DNA of 64,000 nucleotides, from assembly GCF_036967205.1 (NCBI RefSeq), contig NZ_CP146022.1:4650001-4714000 (forward strand), given 5' to 3'. Below the pieces are notes generated by a model. The model did not search any database and was not told where the DNA came from. It saw only the letters and a program-made list of their open reading frames with translations. Position numbers and translations under genes: made by a program. Shown here in pieces: positions 45,328 to 58,365 of the stretch. Each line of letters starts with the position of its first letter. The first letter of the stretch is position 1. Source of the DNA: Streptomyces sp. Q6 (GTDB lineage Bacteria; Actinomycetota; Actinomycetes; Streptomycetales; Streptomycetaceae).

Positions 45328-45932
45328 GCCGTCGACGCGGTCGATGCGCGGCGCAGCCGGGCCCGGTGGCACTGAGTCGCCGCCGTGTCCACGAGTCGTA
45401 CGAGATCGGGGGCGCCCCCACCGCCCCCCACGACCGACCAGGTCGAGACGGCCGTCAGGCTCGTCAGAGCCGGCAGTACCGGTTCCACCTCGCGTCCGGG
45501 CTCGGGGGGCCGCACCCACACGGCGGCCTCCTGTGAGCCGGCCCATCCCGGGGGTGTCGGCGCCTCGATGAAGGCGTCCTCCCCGAGGGCGACGAGGTCC
45601 AGGGGGAGCGCCCCCCACTCCAGCCAGTCGAGCAGCCCCGGCAGCTCCTCCGCGCTGCCCGCGGCCACCAGCAGCTGCATCGTTTCCCCGCGCACGGCCA
45701 CCGGCGAGCGCGGGTCGAGCCTGCGCAGCATCGCGAAGCCCGCGTCGGCGGGGAGCTCCAGCACGTCGAAGCGCAGCCCCGTGTGCAGCCGCACGCCGTC
45801 GGGCCCCGACGTGGCAGACCAGCCGAGCTCGTCCTCGTACCAGCGCTGAATTCTGGAACCGGGCGCGGGCAGCGGGCGGCGGGGGGTGGGGACGGTGGTG
45901 CCGGAGCCGGCGGCAGCGGAGGGGGCGACCAT
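45306..45932 (-). CDS. Conserved actinomycete protein of unknown function (SCO3374-like)
   Basis: 208-residue soluble protein. Pro-rich residues 10-25 are followed by RIQRWYEDELGWSATSGPDGVRLHTGLRFDVLELPADAGFAMLRRLD, which looks like the N-terminal half of a substrate-binding fold, then ALPLDLVALGEDAFIEAPTPPGWAGSQEAAVWVRPPEPG. A short basic tail is probably unordered. No catalytic motif is clear. Its stop overlaps the end of lsr2 by 22 nt. The ATG at 45932 is chosen because the frame upstream lacks good coding signal. Confidence 0.75.
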   Translation of the reverse strand: MVAPSAAAGSGTTVPTPRRPLPAPGSRIQRWYEDELGWSATSGPDGVRLHTGLRFDVLELPADAGFAMLRRLDPRSPVAVRGETMQLLVAAGSAEELPGLLDWLEWGALPLDLVALGEDAFIEAPTPPGWAGSQEAAVWVRPPEPGREVEPVLPALTSLTAVSTWSVVGGGGGAPDLVRLVDTAATQCHRARLRRASTASTAQPLAFS

Positions 45933-46038
45933 GCCAGGAGCAACCGCTCGGAACCCTTCGTGGTTACGCGCTGTCGTCGCGCCATCGCGTAGCGTGTCCA
46001 GAATGGGGGCGTACGGGCGTGTTCGGCGGCGTAAAGGT

Positions 46039-46052
46039 GTTCGCCCATAGCG
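46039..46052 (+). promoter_or_regulatory. ClgR-type box upstream of clpC (distal)
   Basis: GTTCGC, five bases, GCG, an exact match to the Streptomyces ClgR consensus as I recall it. It is 310 bp before the clpC start. Confidence 0.7.
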
Positions 46053-46144
46053 GAGGGAACCGGCGCGCGCCGCATGGAGTGTCAGTCCGTGCGGGTAAGA
46101 CATCCCTAGTGGGAGGGGCGACACGCTCCGGCCGGGCAGTCCGC

Positions 46145-46158
46145 GTTCGCCATCGGCG
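46145..46158 (+). promoter_or_regulatory. ClgR-type box upstream of clpC (proximal)
   Basis: A second exact GTTCGC-N5-GCG match (spacer CATCG), 204 bp before the clpC start. Two matches in one short region make a chance hit less likely. Confidence 0.7.
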
Positions 46159-46362
46159 TAGTGGCGGTGTGGGTATCTGCCTGGCCTGCGGGAACATCGT
46201 CTCGCACCATCGGGTTGGAGCAGATGTCGGCGTTCGGGGCAGGAGGCCATCGACGGGTGTCGGCAGTTGGAATGAGCGGTCCCCGCTTGCGGGACTAAGC
46301 TGCGGAAGGACAGGGAGGGGACAGCCCCCTTACTGCCTGACCGCTCTGAGGAGCGATTAACG

Positions 46363-48894
<2,532 letters not shown>

Positions 48895-48916
48895 CCCCTC
48901 GGGGGTGAGCCTGTGT

Positions 48917-48963
48917 ACGGGTGGGCCCGGACCGTTCTTCACGAACGGTCCGGGCCCACCCGT
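48917..48963. terminator. Bidirectional terminator between clpC and the NACHT gene
   Basis: A perfect 21-bp stem (48917-48937 with 48943-48963) has a 5-nt loop. It starts 23 nt after clpC and ends 30 nt before the stop of the convergent NACHT gene. Confidence 0.92.
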
Positions 48964-48993
48964 TTGTCCTGCGGTGCCTGCCGCCCGCGTCGG

Positions 48994-51900
48994 TCAGCGG
49001 CGGTGGACCGTGACCTCCGCGTTCGGGAAGAGGGGGGCGTACGCGGCATGGTCCTGGGGGGCCTGACGGCCGGGGTGGATGTCGACGGTGCGGACGTTCG
49101 GGAAGAGGGCGGCGCGGGCGGTGATCGTGTCCGGGCCGCCGGGGAGGTAGAGGCCGAGGTCCGTGATGCGGGGGAGGGCGGGGAGCGGGCCGCCGGGGAG
49201 GATGTCGGCGGCCAGGTAGAGGCGGGTGAGGGCGGGGTGAGCGGCGATTTCGTGCCAGTCCTCCGCCTCCAGGAGTCCGAGACCCGCGCTCAGGCTGAGG
49301 TAGGTCAGGCCGGTGAGGGCGCCGATGCCGATCAGGCCGGTCTCGGTGATCGCGCCCTGGGTCAGGTAGAGGCGCTGGAGCCGGTCCGACCGCGGCAGAT
49401 GGTCGGTGAGCGTGCCGCCGGGCAGGGCGTGACCGATCGTCAGGGAGGCCAGTCCGGTCAGCGCCGGCAGGCCCCGGGTGAGCGGCTGCTGAGGTACGCC
49501 GAGGTGGGTCAGGGCGAGGTCGGCGAGCGGCGTCAGGTCCGTGACGTGGTGGCAGCGGGTGAGGGACAGGGTGCGCAGGGCGGGCAGGTCGCGGACCGGG
49601 CGCAGGTCCCGTACGTCCGGGTTGTCGGCCAGGGCGAGAGAGGTGAGCCGGGCCGGATCGGTGCCGGCGAAGATCTCGTCCCAGCTGTACGGGCCGGTCA
49701 GGTCGAGCCGCGGCCAGGGCGGCAGGGCGCGCGTCACGTCCCACTGCTCCCGGTTGCGTACGGTCAGGTCGAGCCGGTCGCGGTCCAGGTGGGCGAGGAC
49801 CTCGTCGGCGTACTCCCGCGGGTCGAACCGGTGCCAGGTGCCGACCAGTTGTCTGCGGACGGTGAGGGACGGGTGGCCGCGGAACTTCTTCAGTACGGGG
49901 AGCGCCGCCTCGCCGCCGAGGCGTGAGGCCGTCACCGTCACCGCGTGGGCCTCCTCCTCCGACAGGCCCTCGGGGCCCGGCAGGAGTTCGAGGACCAGGG
50001 GGCCCGCCTGGGCCAGTTGTTCCGCCTCGGTGACCGTGCGGGGCGGGATCAGGGCCGCGGCTCGGGCCCGTACCTCCTCGACGACCTCCTGGTCGACCGA
50101 CGTGGCGTCCTGGAGGCAGGCGAGGGCGAGGAGCGTCAGCCGGACGGACGGCGACGACAGGAGGCCGCGCAGCAGGCGGCCGCGTTCCCGGGTGCGGGCG
50201 TGGGCGACGGCCATCCGCAGGACGTCCTCCCACTGGGTGTCGGCGGCGTGGCCGAGCAGCACGTCGAGGTGGCCCTCCTCGACGGCGTACCGGGCGGCGA
50301 GATGGTCGAGGAACGTGCGGTGCGCGAAGTCGACGGTGCCGGGCGCGGGGCTGCGCAGCACGCCGCTGCGCAGCAGCAGGTGGCGCAGGATCGCGGGGGC
50401 GTCGCCCTGGGCGGCGGCGCCGGGCACGGACGGCAGGGCGCGTTCGAGGAGGGCGAGGGCGGTCTCCTCGTCCATCTCGGTGCGGCCCGCGAGGACCAGG
50501 GAGTAGGCGAGGCGCTGGAGCAGTTCGATCTGGTCCTCGGTCTCCAGGTCGATGCCGTCGAGCCCGCTCATGCCCCGCTGCCGGTCCCGCTCGGTGAGGA
50601 TCAGCTGGAGCGCGGCGTCGTACAGGGCCTTGCGGCGCGGCGGGAGGTAGCCGCGGCGGGCCCGGTGCAGCGCGCAGATCAGACCGCACATCAGGGGGTT
50701 GGTGGCGAGCCGGGCCAGGTCGGGCTTGGTGCGCAGCGCGTCGAGGAGCGGCTCCTCGTGCTCGGGGGCGTCGGCGGCGGTGTGCCAGCGCCGGACGAAG
50801 GACGTGACGCGGGCGCGGTCCATCGGGGCGAGCGTGAGGTCGGCGAAGCCGTCGGCGGCCAGCCAGTCGGGGCGTACGGCGGTGGGGCGCGCGGTGAGCA
50901 GCCAGCGGTTGCCGGGGTAGCCGCGGACCAGGGCGAGCAGCCAGTCGCGGACCCGGGCGCGGTCGGCGGCCGGCACCTCGTCGAGGCCGTCGATCAGGAC
51001 GAGGGCGCGGCCGTCGGTCAGGACGCGCTCGGCCCAGCCGTCGGGCGGGGTGTGCGGGCAGTCCGTCGCGGCCAGGAAGTCGCCGGGGGCGGGCAGCCGG
51101 GCCGCGCGGATCAGGGTGCGCAGGGGAAGCACGTAGGGGAGCCGGTCCGGTGCCGTGAGTGCCAGCCACTGGACCAGGGTGCTCTTGCCGGAGCCGGCCG
51201 CGCCGCGCAGCAGCACGCGCGGATGCCGTACGAGGATGTCCTCCGCGGCGAGCCGGACGGTGCTGGGGGTGCCGTCGCCGCCGGGGTCCGGTGTCTCGTC
51301 GTGGGTGGTCTCCAGGCCGAGGTAGGCGACGTCGAGGGGCCAGGTCTCGGCGGTGTCGCGGACGTCGAGGCCGAAGATCGTGAGGCGGTTGTGGCGGTGG
51401 GCCAGATAGCGCCGGTAGCGCTCCTCGAACGTGCGGTCCTGGGCCGGGCGGTCGTCGCGGGCGAGCAGGGCGTCGAGTTTGGCGAGCGTCTCGGCCTGGC
51501 CGCGGCTCTGCTCGACGAGCGTGCGCGCGACGAAGGTCGACCGCTGCGTGAAGAAGTGCAGCAGGTGCAGGCAGGCCCACTCGGTGAGCGAGTCGAGGAA
51601 GTACGAGGCGTCGGCGGACAGGCCCGGGTCGGGGGCCGCGCGGCGCAGGGCGCGGGCCAGTTCGCGGTGGCCGAGCCGGACGGCCTGCACGTCGTCCATG
51701 GCGAGGTCGCCGAGCGCGCCGAGCGTGCGGGCCAGGGCGTGGGCGACCGCCTCCGTCTCGTCGTACGGGAACGGGGGTTCGCCGGGGCCGTCCACGGCGG
51801 CGCCGACCAGCTTGCGGGCCAGCCGAGCCAGGTCGGTGTCGGTGAGCGTGCGTTTCTCGCCGCGGAAGGAGACGAGCCCCGAGAGCCGGACGGGGCGGTC

Positions 51901-51999
51901 CGTGAGGCCGGCGCCGGGTCCTTCCTGGACGAGCAGTTTCCGGAGCGCGGGGGCGATCACGCTCGATGCGAGCCGGGTGCCGAGGACAGCGGGATCCAT
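48994..51999 (-). CDS. NACHT NTPase with leucine-rich repeats (bacterial NLR-like protein)
   Basis: 1001-residue STAND NTPase. Residues 1-200 form an alpha-helical N-terminal domain (NNH7-like, unconfirmed), with no obvious nuclease or protease motif. The NACHT core has Walker A GAAGSGKST at 266-274 and Walker B ALVLIDGLDE at about 332-341, then the usual helical sensor region. The C-terminal 240 residues are LRR-like, with units such as LPALRTLSLTRCHHVTDLTPL and LTGLTYLSLSAGLGLL. Similar bacterial NACHT proteins defend against phages. It stands alone, convergent with clpC. Its trigger and killing mechanism are unknown. Confidence 0.88.
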   Translation of the reverse strand: MDPAVLGTRLASSVIAPALRKLLVQEGPGAGLTDRPVRLSGLVSFRGEKRTLTDTDLARLARKLVGAAVDGPGEPPFPYDETEAVAHALARTLGALGDLAMDDVQAVRLGHRELARALRRAAPDPGLSADASYFLDSLTEWACLHLLHFFTQRSTFVARTLVEQSRGQAETLAKLDALLARDDRPAQDRTFEERYRRYLAHRHNRLTIFGLDVRDTAETWPLDVAYLGLETTHDETPDPGGDGTPSTVRLAAEDILVRHPRVLLRGAAGSGKSTLVQWLALTAPDRLPYVLPLRTLIRAARLPAPGDFLAATDCPHTPPDGWAERVLTDGRALVLIDGLDEVPAADRARVRDWLLALVRGYPGNRWLLTARPTAVRPDWLAADGFADLTLAPMDRARVTSFVRRWHTAADAPEHEEPLLDALRTKPDLARLATNPLMCGLICALHRARRGYLPPRRKALYDAALQLILTERDRQRGMSGLDGIDLETEDQIELLQRLAYSLVLAGRTEMDEETALALLERALPSVPGAAAQGDAPAILRHLLLRSGVLRSPAPGTVDFAHRTFLDHLAARYAVEEGHLDVLLGHAADTQWEDVLRMAVAHARTRERGRLLRGLLSSPSVRLTLLALACLQDATSVDQEVVEEVRARAAALIPPRTVTEAEQLAQAGPLVLELLPGPEGLSEEEAHAVTVTASRLGGEAALPVLKKFRGHPSLTVRRQLVGTWHRFDPREYADEVLAHLDRDRLDLTVRNREQWDVTRALPPWPRLDLTGPYSWDEIFAGTDPARLTSLALADNPDVRDLRPVRDLPALRTLSLTRCHHVTDLTPLADLALTHLGVPQQPLTRGLPALTGLASLTIGHALPGGTLTDHLPRSDRLQRLYLTQGAITETGLIGIGALTGLTYLSLSAGLGLLEAEDWHEIAAHPALTRLYLAADILPGGPLPALPRITDLGLYLPGGPDTITARAALFPNVRTVDIHPGRQAPQDHAAYAPLFPNAEVTVHRR

Positions 52000-52478
52000 G
52001 GCCCGGGAGCGTAGTCCCGGTCACACCTCCCGCGGGTTGGATCTTGCCCTCCGGTGACATGCCGCACAGGCGATTTGTCCGGTACTAGGGGAAATAGTGG
52101 ACAGGTCGGTACGAGGGGGGCTGTTACACGGTCGACGGGTTCTGGTGATTTGTCCGATTCGGTGGAGCGGGGGTGGCCGAGGGCGCGTGCGGCCTGGGGG
52201 CGCGTTCGTGAAGTGGGCTTAAACGCGAGATCAGGGGATAAATCCGGCGGACCGACGAGCGGGGTGCGGAGGTGTCAAGCGCCTTCCGTTCCGCCCCCGC
52301 GGTACGAGGCGGCGTAGTAGATCGGGCTTTTGGGGCGGGGCGGGGCGGGGGTTACCAAGGGATGGCCGACCCGGCAGCACGAGGACGTGTGCCGGGTCCC
52401 TTCATGCCCGTCAGGTCCGCTCGACCCCCGGCGGGTGTCAGGGCCCGAATGTCCCCGAAGCTCGAAGAGGTCTCCTGT
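52000..52478. other. 479-bp gene-free region between NACHT and M23 genes
   Basis: The two genes are divergent here. I see no good gene, and no clear c-di-AMP riboswitch. TTTGTCCG occurs twice (near 52074 and 52150), and GAAGAGG ends close to the M23 start. Confidence 0.6.
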
Positions 52479-53135
52479 ATGTCGAAGCGCACCACGCCCC
52501 AGAACCCCGGCACGTCGAAGCTCCGCAAGCGCGCCGCCGTCATGGCCGCGGGATTCGGAGTCTCCGCCGTCCTGGGCACCGGGGCCGCGTTCGCCGCCGA
52601 CACCGCCCAGACCGTCGCCCTCCCGGGTGCCGCCGCCGCGTCCCTCGACGCCCAGGCCGCCGCCCAGGCCAAGGCCGCCTCCTCCGCCAAGGAAGCCGCC
52701 GCGAAGAAGTCCTCCTCGTGGGTCGACCCGGTCACGCACTACTCGCTGTCCGCCGGCTACGCGCAGGGCGGCAGCATGTGGTCCACCGGCAAGCACTCCG
52801 GCCAGGACTTCGCGGTCCCCGTCGGCACCAACGTCATGGCCGTGCACGGCGGCACCGTCGTGAAGACCGGCCCCAACGGTGCCGGTGACGGACCCGCGTA
52901 CGGCAACGCCGTCGTGATCAAGCACAGCGACGGCACGTACTCGCAGTACGCGCACCTGTCGCGGATCGACGTCAAGGTCGGCCAGACCGTGAGCACGGGT
53001 CAGCACATCGCGCTGTCCGGCAACACCGGCAACTCCAGCGGCCCGCACCTGCACTTCGAGATCCGTACGACCGCGAACTACGGGTCGGCCGTCAACCCCG
53101 TCGCCTTCCTGAAGTCGCAGGGCGTCACCGTCTGA
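52479..53135 (+). CDS. Secreted M23-family metallopeptidase
   Basis: 218-residue exported endopeptidase that probably cleaves peptidoglycan cross-bridges. A signal peptide covers residues 1-36 (RKRAAVMAAGFGVSAVLGTGAAFAAD). A short Ala/Lys linker leads to a lysostaphin-like domain with the zinc ligands in HSGQDF near 107 and HLHFE near 189, plus GTVVKTG and GNAVVIKH between. AGAGG lies about 8 nt before the ATG. It is convergent with a TetR gene, 21 nt between stops. It may join the envelope-maintenance theme of the region. Confidence 0.93.
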   Translation: MSKRTTPQNPGTSKLRKRAAVMAAGFGVSAVLGTGAAFAADTAQTVALPGAAAASLDAQAAAQAKAASSAKEAAAKKSSSWVDPVTHYSLSAGYAQGGSMWSTGKHSGQDFAVPVGTNVMAVHGGTVVKTGPNGAGDGPAYGNAVVIKHSDGTYSQYAHLSRIDVKVGQTVSTGQHIALSGNTGNSSGPHLHFEIRTTANYGSAVNPVAFLKSQGVTV

Positions 53136-53156
53136 CCTGACCGGTGAGCACCGCGC

Positions 53157-53738
53157 TCAGTGCTTGTGGGCCTGGGTGACCAGGTCCGTGGCGACCTCGA
53201 GGATGGCCAACCGCTTCTCCTCGGGGTCGCCTTCGACGTCCTTGAGGACGAACATCCCGGCGTGCATGGAGAACAGCGCGCTGAAGCAGCGGACCCGGTC
53301 GGTGAGTTCGACGTCCTCGGGGACCAGCGTGCCGAGCAGGTCCTTCATGCGGTCCTTGAAGTTCTCGCCGATGCTCAGCTCGCGCATCTGCGCCTGGTTC
53401 TCCTGCATGAACCGGAACAGCGGCGCCGCGTCCGCCAGCGCCAGGCTGTAACGGGTGAGGATCTCCCGCTTGGTCTCCAGGGTCGGCGGCTGCTCCTTCG
53501 CCCAGGCGATCAGCGCGTCGATCGGCGTCATCAGGTCGTCGAAGAGGCTGACGACGATGTCTTCCTTGGTCTTGAAGTGGTAGTAGAGCGCGGCCTTCGT
53601 CACGTCGAGGCGCTCGGCGATCTCCCGCAGCGAGGTCTTCTCGTACCCCTGCTCGGCGATGAGTTCCAGGGCGACGTCCTGAATGCGCTGGCGAGTGTTC
53701 CCGCGGCGCTGGTGCGGCTTGCTGGTGCCCGTGATCAT
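53157..53738 (-). CDS. TetR-family transcriptional repressor of an MFS efflux gene
   Basis: 193-residue regulator. The N-terminal HTH (residues 10-56) reads NTRQRIQDVALELIAEQGYEKTSLREIAERLDVTKAALYYHFKTKEDIVVSLFDD, the textbook TetR motif. The rest is an all-helical ligand-binding and dimerisation domain. It is divergent from an MFS exporter, with a large paired inverted repeat between them, so it most likely represses the exporter and itself. The inducer would be a drug or metabolite; it is not known. Confidence 0.95.
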   Translation of the reverse strand: MITGTSKPHQRRGNTRQRIQDVALELIAEQGYEKTSLREIAERLDVTKAALYYHFKTKEDIVVSLFDDLMTPIDALIAWAKEQPPTLETKREILTRYSLALADAAPLFRFMQENQAQMRELSIGENFKDRMKDLLGTLVPEDVELTDRVRCFSALFSMHAGMFVLKDVEGDPEEKRLAILEVATDLVTQAHKH

Positions 53739-53759
53739 CTGCCCGCCTCTTGGGAGAAA

Positions 53760-55604
<1,845 letters not shown>

Positions 55605-55704
55605 TTCCGACAGGACCGGTCCGACTCTGTCGGCACCGGCCCGAGTCGGTCTGAGTGGACCTGAATCCCTCTGAGCGGGCCGCTCCCTCGCCCCCCTCGG
55701 TTCG

Positions 55705-55738
55705 AACGGCCCCCGGTGCTTCGGCACCGGGGGCCGTT
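55705..55738 (+). terminator. Hairpin with UUCG loop after the MFS gene
   Basis: A perfect 15-bp stem (AACGGCCCCCGGTGC and its complement) has a stable TTCG tetraloop, starting 101 nt after the MFS stop. It has no U-tract but matches Streptomyces terminators. Confidence 0.85.
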
Positions 55739-56174
55739 GCCGTTGCTGTGCGGCGGGGGGCGGAACTCCGGGTGAGGCAGGGTGCGGAGCGGCCGTACGG
55801 GACCGGGGGTACGGGTGTCGGCGCGCGGGTCCGGGCGTGGTGGGTGCTGGGTGGCGGGTGCCGGGTGCCGGGTGGCGGGTGCCGGGTGCCGGGTGCCGGG
55901 TGCCGGATGGCGGATGGCGGATGGCGCGGCCGGTCGGTTCGGTGGTGGCGTCAGTGTCGTCCTCGACTGTGGTGCCCGGGGTCGGCAGGCCCCCGTACGC
56001 CCGCTCCCGTACCTGGTTCCACCCGGCTTCCCGGAACGGGTGCGGGCGCCGGTGCCGGCAGGCGGCGGGGGCGATCAGTCGGTGCCGGTGCCGGTGCCGG
56101 TGTCGGTGACGGCAGTGGTGGCGGTGACGGCAGCGGTGGCGGGAGCGCGTCCCCGTCGACCGGCTCCCGCGTCG
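55739..56174. other. Gene-free region rich in simple repeats
   Basis: Between the MFS terminator and cseC lies no credible gene. It contains a heptanucleotide array and, near 56068-56150, GGTGCC and GGTGGC-rich hexamer stretches. Any open frame here is a product of base composition. Confidence 0.7.
55849..55925 (+). repeat. Eleven tandem 7-bp repeats
   Basis: Eleven contiguous units of the form GGGTGCC, GGGTGGC or GGATGGC (77 bp). A 7-bp unit shifts frame in each copy, so it cannot encode a fixed peptide repeat. It lies 249 bp after the cseC stop on that gene's strand. Confidence 0.93.
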
Positions 56175-57575
56175 TCACTTACGGGCTTGAGGCAGCCGCA
56201 GCATCGGGAAGCTTCCCGTGTTCGTCGGTGCGTGCTCGGGCAGCCACAGCACCGCCACCGCGCCTTCCGCGGGGGTGGCGGGGTCGCTGCCCGGTGGTCT
56301 CACGTTGCGGAACGTGAGCCGGGCGCCGAGGACCCGGGCCTGGCCCGCCGCGATCGTCAGGCCCAGGCCGTGACCGTGGCCCGCGCGGTCCGCGGCGCCG
56401 GTGCGGAAGCGGCTCGGGCCTTCCTCCAGGAGGTCCTCGGGGAAACCGGGGCCGTGGTCGCGGATGCGTATGACCCGGCCCTCGACGCTGACCTCGATCG
56501 GCGGCCGGGCGTGCTTGGTGGCGTTGGCCAGGAGGTTGAAGAGGATGCGCTCCAGGCGGCGCGGGTCGGTGGTCACCGCGGACTCGTGGATGACGTCGAC
56601 CCGGACGCCGTCCGAGGCGCGGGCCGCGATCCGCCGGCCGACGAACTCGCCGAGCATGATGTCCTGCAACTCGGCCCGCTCGGCCGCACTGTCCAGCCGG
56701 GCCACCTCGAGCACGTCCTCGACGAGGGTGCGCATCGCCTGCGCGCGGTCCTTGACCAGCTCGCTCGGGCGCCCCGGCGGGAGCAGTTCGGCCGCGGTGA
56801 GCAGGCCCGTGACCGGGGTGCGCAGCTCGTGCGCGATGTCGGCGGTCACCCGCCGCTCGGCCTCCAGACGCTGCTTGAGGGCGTCGGCCATGGCGTCCAC
56901 GGCCTGCGCCAGATCGTCGGTCTCGTCGCGGACGACACCGCCGATCGCCTCCCGCACCCGTACGTCGGTCCGCCCCTGCGCGACCTCGCGGGCCGCGCTC
57001 GCCGCCTTGCGCAGCCGCCGGGAGAGCTGGCCGCCGATGAGCACGCCGAGCGCGCTGCCGCCGAGGACGACCGCGATCGAGCCGATCAGGAGCGCCTGGT
57101 CGAGGTCCTTCATGACGGTGGCGCTGCGGTCGGTGAAACGGGTGTGCACCGACAACAGGTCGCCGTTGCTGAGCGGCACCGCCGCCCAGATGTCCGGCAC
57201 TCCGTTCGACGGCTCCGAGACGAAGGTGGCGCGGCGCCCGCTGAGCGCCTTGAGCCGCAGGTCGCGCGGCATCGTCGGGTCGTTGACCCGGAACCCGACG
57301 GGCAGGTTCCCGCCGCGGGCCTCGTACTGGCGCTGCACGAACTGGATGCGCTCGTCCTGTACGTCCCGTGCGTTGTCCAGCATCGAGACGCGCGCCGCGT
57401 TGTGCACGACGAGGCTGAGGGCCAGGGCGACCAGCGCGCCGACCAGCGCGATGGCGACACTGATCTTCCAGCGCACGCCGGTGCGCAGGGACCGCCGCAG
57501 CCGTCGGGGCAGCATGCGCCGCACCGCCCCGGCCCGCGGGCCCGCGGTCCCCCCGGTGCCTGCCGTCCCCCTCAT
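56175..57575 (-). CDS. cseC: Sensor histidine kinase CseC, cell-envelope stress
   Basis: 466-residue kinase. Two membrane segments (about residues 38-60 and 165-187) flank a periplasmic domain of about 100 residues; a HAMP linker follows, then HisKA with phospho-acceptor His in VTADIAHELRTPVTGLL near 250. HATPase shows NLLANATKHA, IRDHGPGFP and GHGHGLGLTIAAG. In S. coelicolor, CseC senses cell-wall damage and phosphorylates CseB to switch on sigE. It is the last gene of the operon. The Arg-rich N-terminus (1-36) is cytoplasmic. Confidence 0.93.
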   Translation of the reverse strand: MRGTAGTGGTAGPRAGAVRRMLPRRLRRSLRTGVRWKISVAIALVGALVALALSLVVHNAARVSMLDNARDVQDERIQFVQRQYEARGGNLPVGFRVNDPTMPRDLRLKALSGRRATFVSEPSNGVPDIWAAVPLSNGDLLSVHTRFTDRSATVMKDLDQALLIGSIAVVLGGSALGVLIGGQLSRRLRKAASAAREVAQGRTDVRVREAIGGVVRDETDDLAQAVDAMADALKQRLEAERRVTADIAHELRTPVTGLLTAAELLPPGRPSELVKDRAQAMRTLVEDVLEVARLDSAAERAELQDIMLGEFVGRRIAARASDGVRVDVIHESAVTTDPRRLERILFNLLANATKHARPPIEVSVEGRVIRIRDHGPGFPEDLLEEGPSRFRTGAADRAGHGHGLGLTIAAGQARVLGARLTFRNVRPPGSDPATPAEGAVAVLWLPEHAPTNTGSFPMLRLPQARK

Positions 57576-57597
57576 ATCCGCTTCCTCATCAGCCTGG

Positions 57598-58350
57598 TCA
57601 GGCCTTCAGTTTGTAGCCGAAGCCACGGACGGTCTCGATGCGGTCCTGGCCGATCTTCGTGCGCAGCCGCTGGACGTGGACGTCGACGACGCGGGTGTCG
57701 CCGCCCCAGCCGTAGTCCCACACGCGCTCCAGGAGCTTGTCGCGGGACAGGACCGTGCCGGGCGCGGAGGAGAACTCCAGGAGCAGCCGCATCTCGGTGG
57801 GCGTGAGCGCCACCGGGGTGCCGTCCTTGCGCACCTCCATGCCCTCGGTGTCGATCTCCAGGTCGCCGAAGTGCAGCACCGCGCCGCCGGTCCCCGCGGG
57901 CTCGTCGGCCGCGCCGGAGCCCGCCGCCGACGGTCCGCCCGCGTGCCCGAAGCGGCGCAGCACGGCGCGGATACGGGCCACCAGGACCGCCCCGTCGAAC
58001 GGCTTCGTCACGTAGTCGTCGGCCCCGGCCTCCAGGCCCAGGACGACGTCGATGGAGTCCGCGCGCGCGGACAGCATGATCACCGGCACCGTCGACTCGT
58101 CGCGGATGCGGCGGCACAGCGACACCCCGTCGAGGCCCGGCACCATCACGTCGAGCAGGGCGATGTCCGGCCGGTCCGCCCGGAACGCCTCCAGGCCCGC
58201 GACCCCGTCGGGCATGGCCGTCACCACGAAGCCGTCGCGCTCCAGGGCGAGCTGGGTGGCCTCGCGGATGACGTCGTCGTCCTCGACGAACAGGACGTGG
58301 GTCTGTTCACCCTTGCGCTCGCCGCCCGTGGCGCCCATATGGTCTCCCAT
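57598..58350 (-). CDS. cseB: Response regulator CseB
   Basis: 250-residue OmpR-family regulator. The receiver has acidic residues FVEDDD near 21 and phospho-acceptor Asp in IALLDVMVPGLDG near 66, Lys in VTKPFDG near 115. A linker (GGPSAAGSGAADEPAGTGG) is followed by a winged-helix domain with LTPTEMRLLLEFSSAPGTVLSRDKLLERVWDYGWGGDTRVVDVHVQRLRTKIG. In S. coelicolor it activates the sigE promoter when phosphorylated by CseC. It lies 22 nt before cseC. Confidence 0.94.
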   Translation of the reverse strand: MGDHMGATGGERKGEQTHVLFVEDDDVIREATQLALERDGFVVTAMPDGVAGLEAFRADRPDIALLDVMVPGLDGVSLCRRIRDESTVPVIMLSARADSIDVVLGLEAGADDYVTKPFDGAVLVARIRAVLRRFGHAGGPSAAGSGAADEPAGTGGAVLHFGDLEIDTEGMEVRKDGTPVALTPTEMRLLLEFSSAPGTVLSRDKLLERVWDYGWGGDTRVVDVHVQRLRTKIGQDRIETVRGFGYKLKA

Positions 58351-58365
58351 CCGATCCCAGCGCTC

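Larger units (their letters stand above)
45933..46362. other. 430-bp gene-free region upstream of clpC
   Basis: No convincing gene is seen. It holds two ClgR-type boxes and, near its end, GGAG before the clpC ATG (SD at about 46350-46353). It also serves the divergent 208-residue protein gene. Confidence 0.7.

Noticed and set aside
46019-46360. 113-codon open frame just upstream of clpC
   Set aside because: Arg/Gly/Val-rich with no family match, and it spans the two ClgR boxes and the clpC promoter region.
49945-52014. 689-codon plus-strand open frame opposite the NACHT gene
   Set aside because: Gln/Gly/Val-rich translation with no domains; the minus strand has a complete NACHT-LRR protein.
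52000-52478. Possible c-di-AMP (ydaO) riboswitch before the M23 peptidase gene
   Set aside because: Streptomyces cell-wall hydrolase genes often have one, but I could not find its conserved segments here.
55655-57806. Overlapping plus-strand frames through the heptamer repeats into cseC
   Set aside because: They depend on repeat composition and run antisense to an intact cseC; no start or domain supports them.
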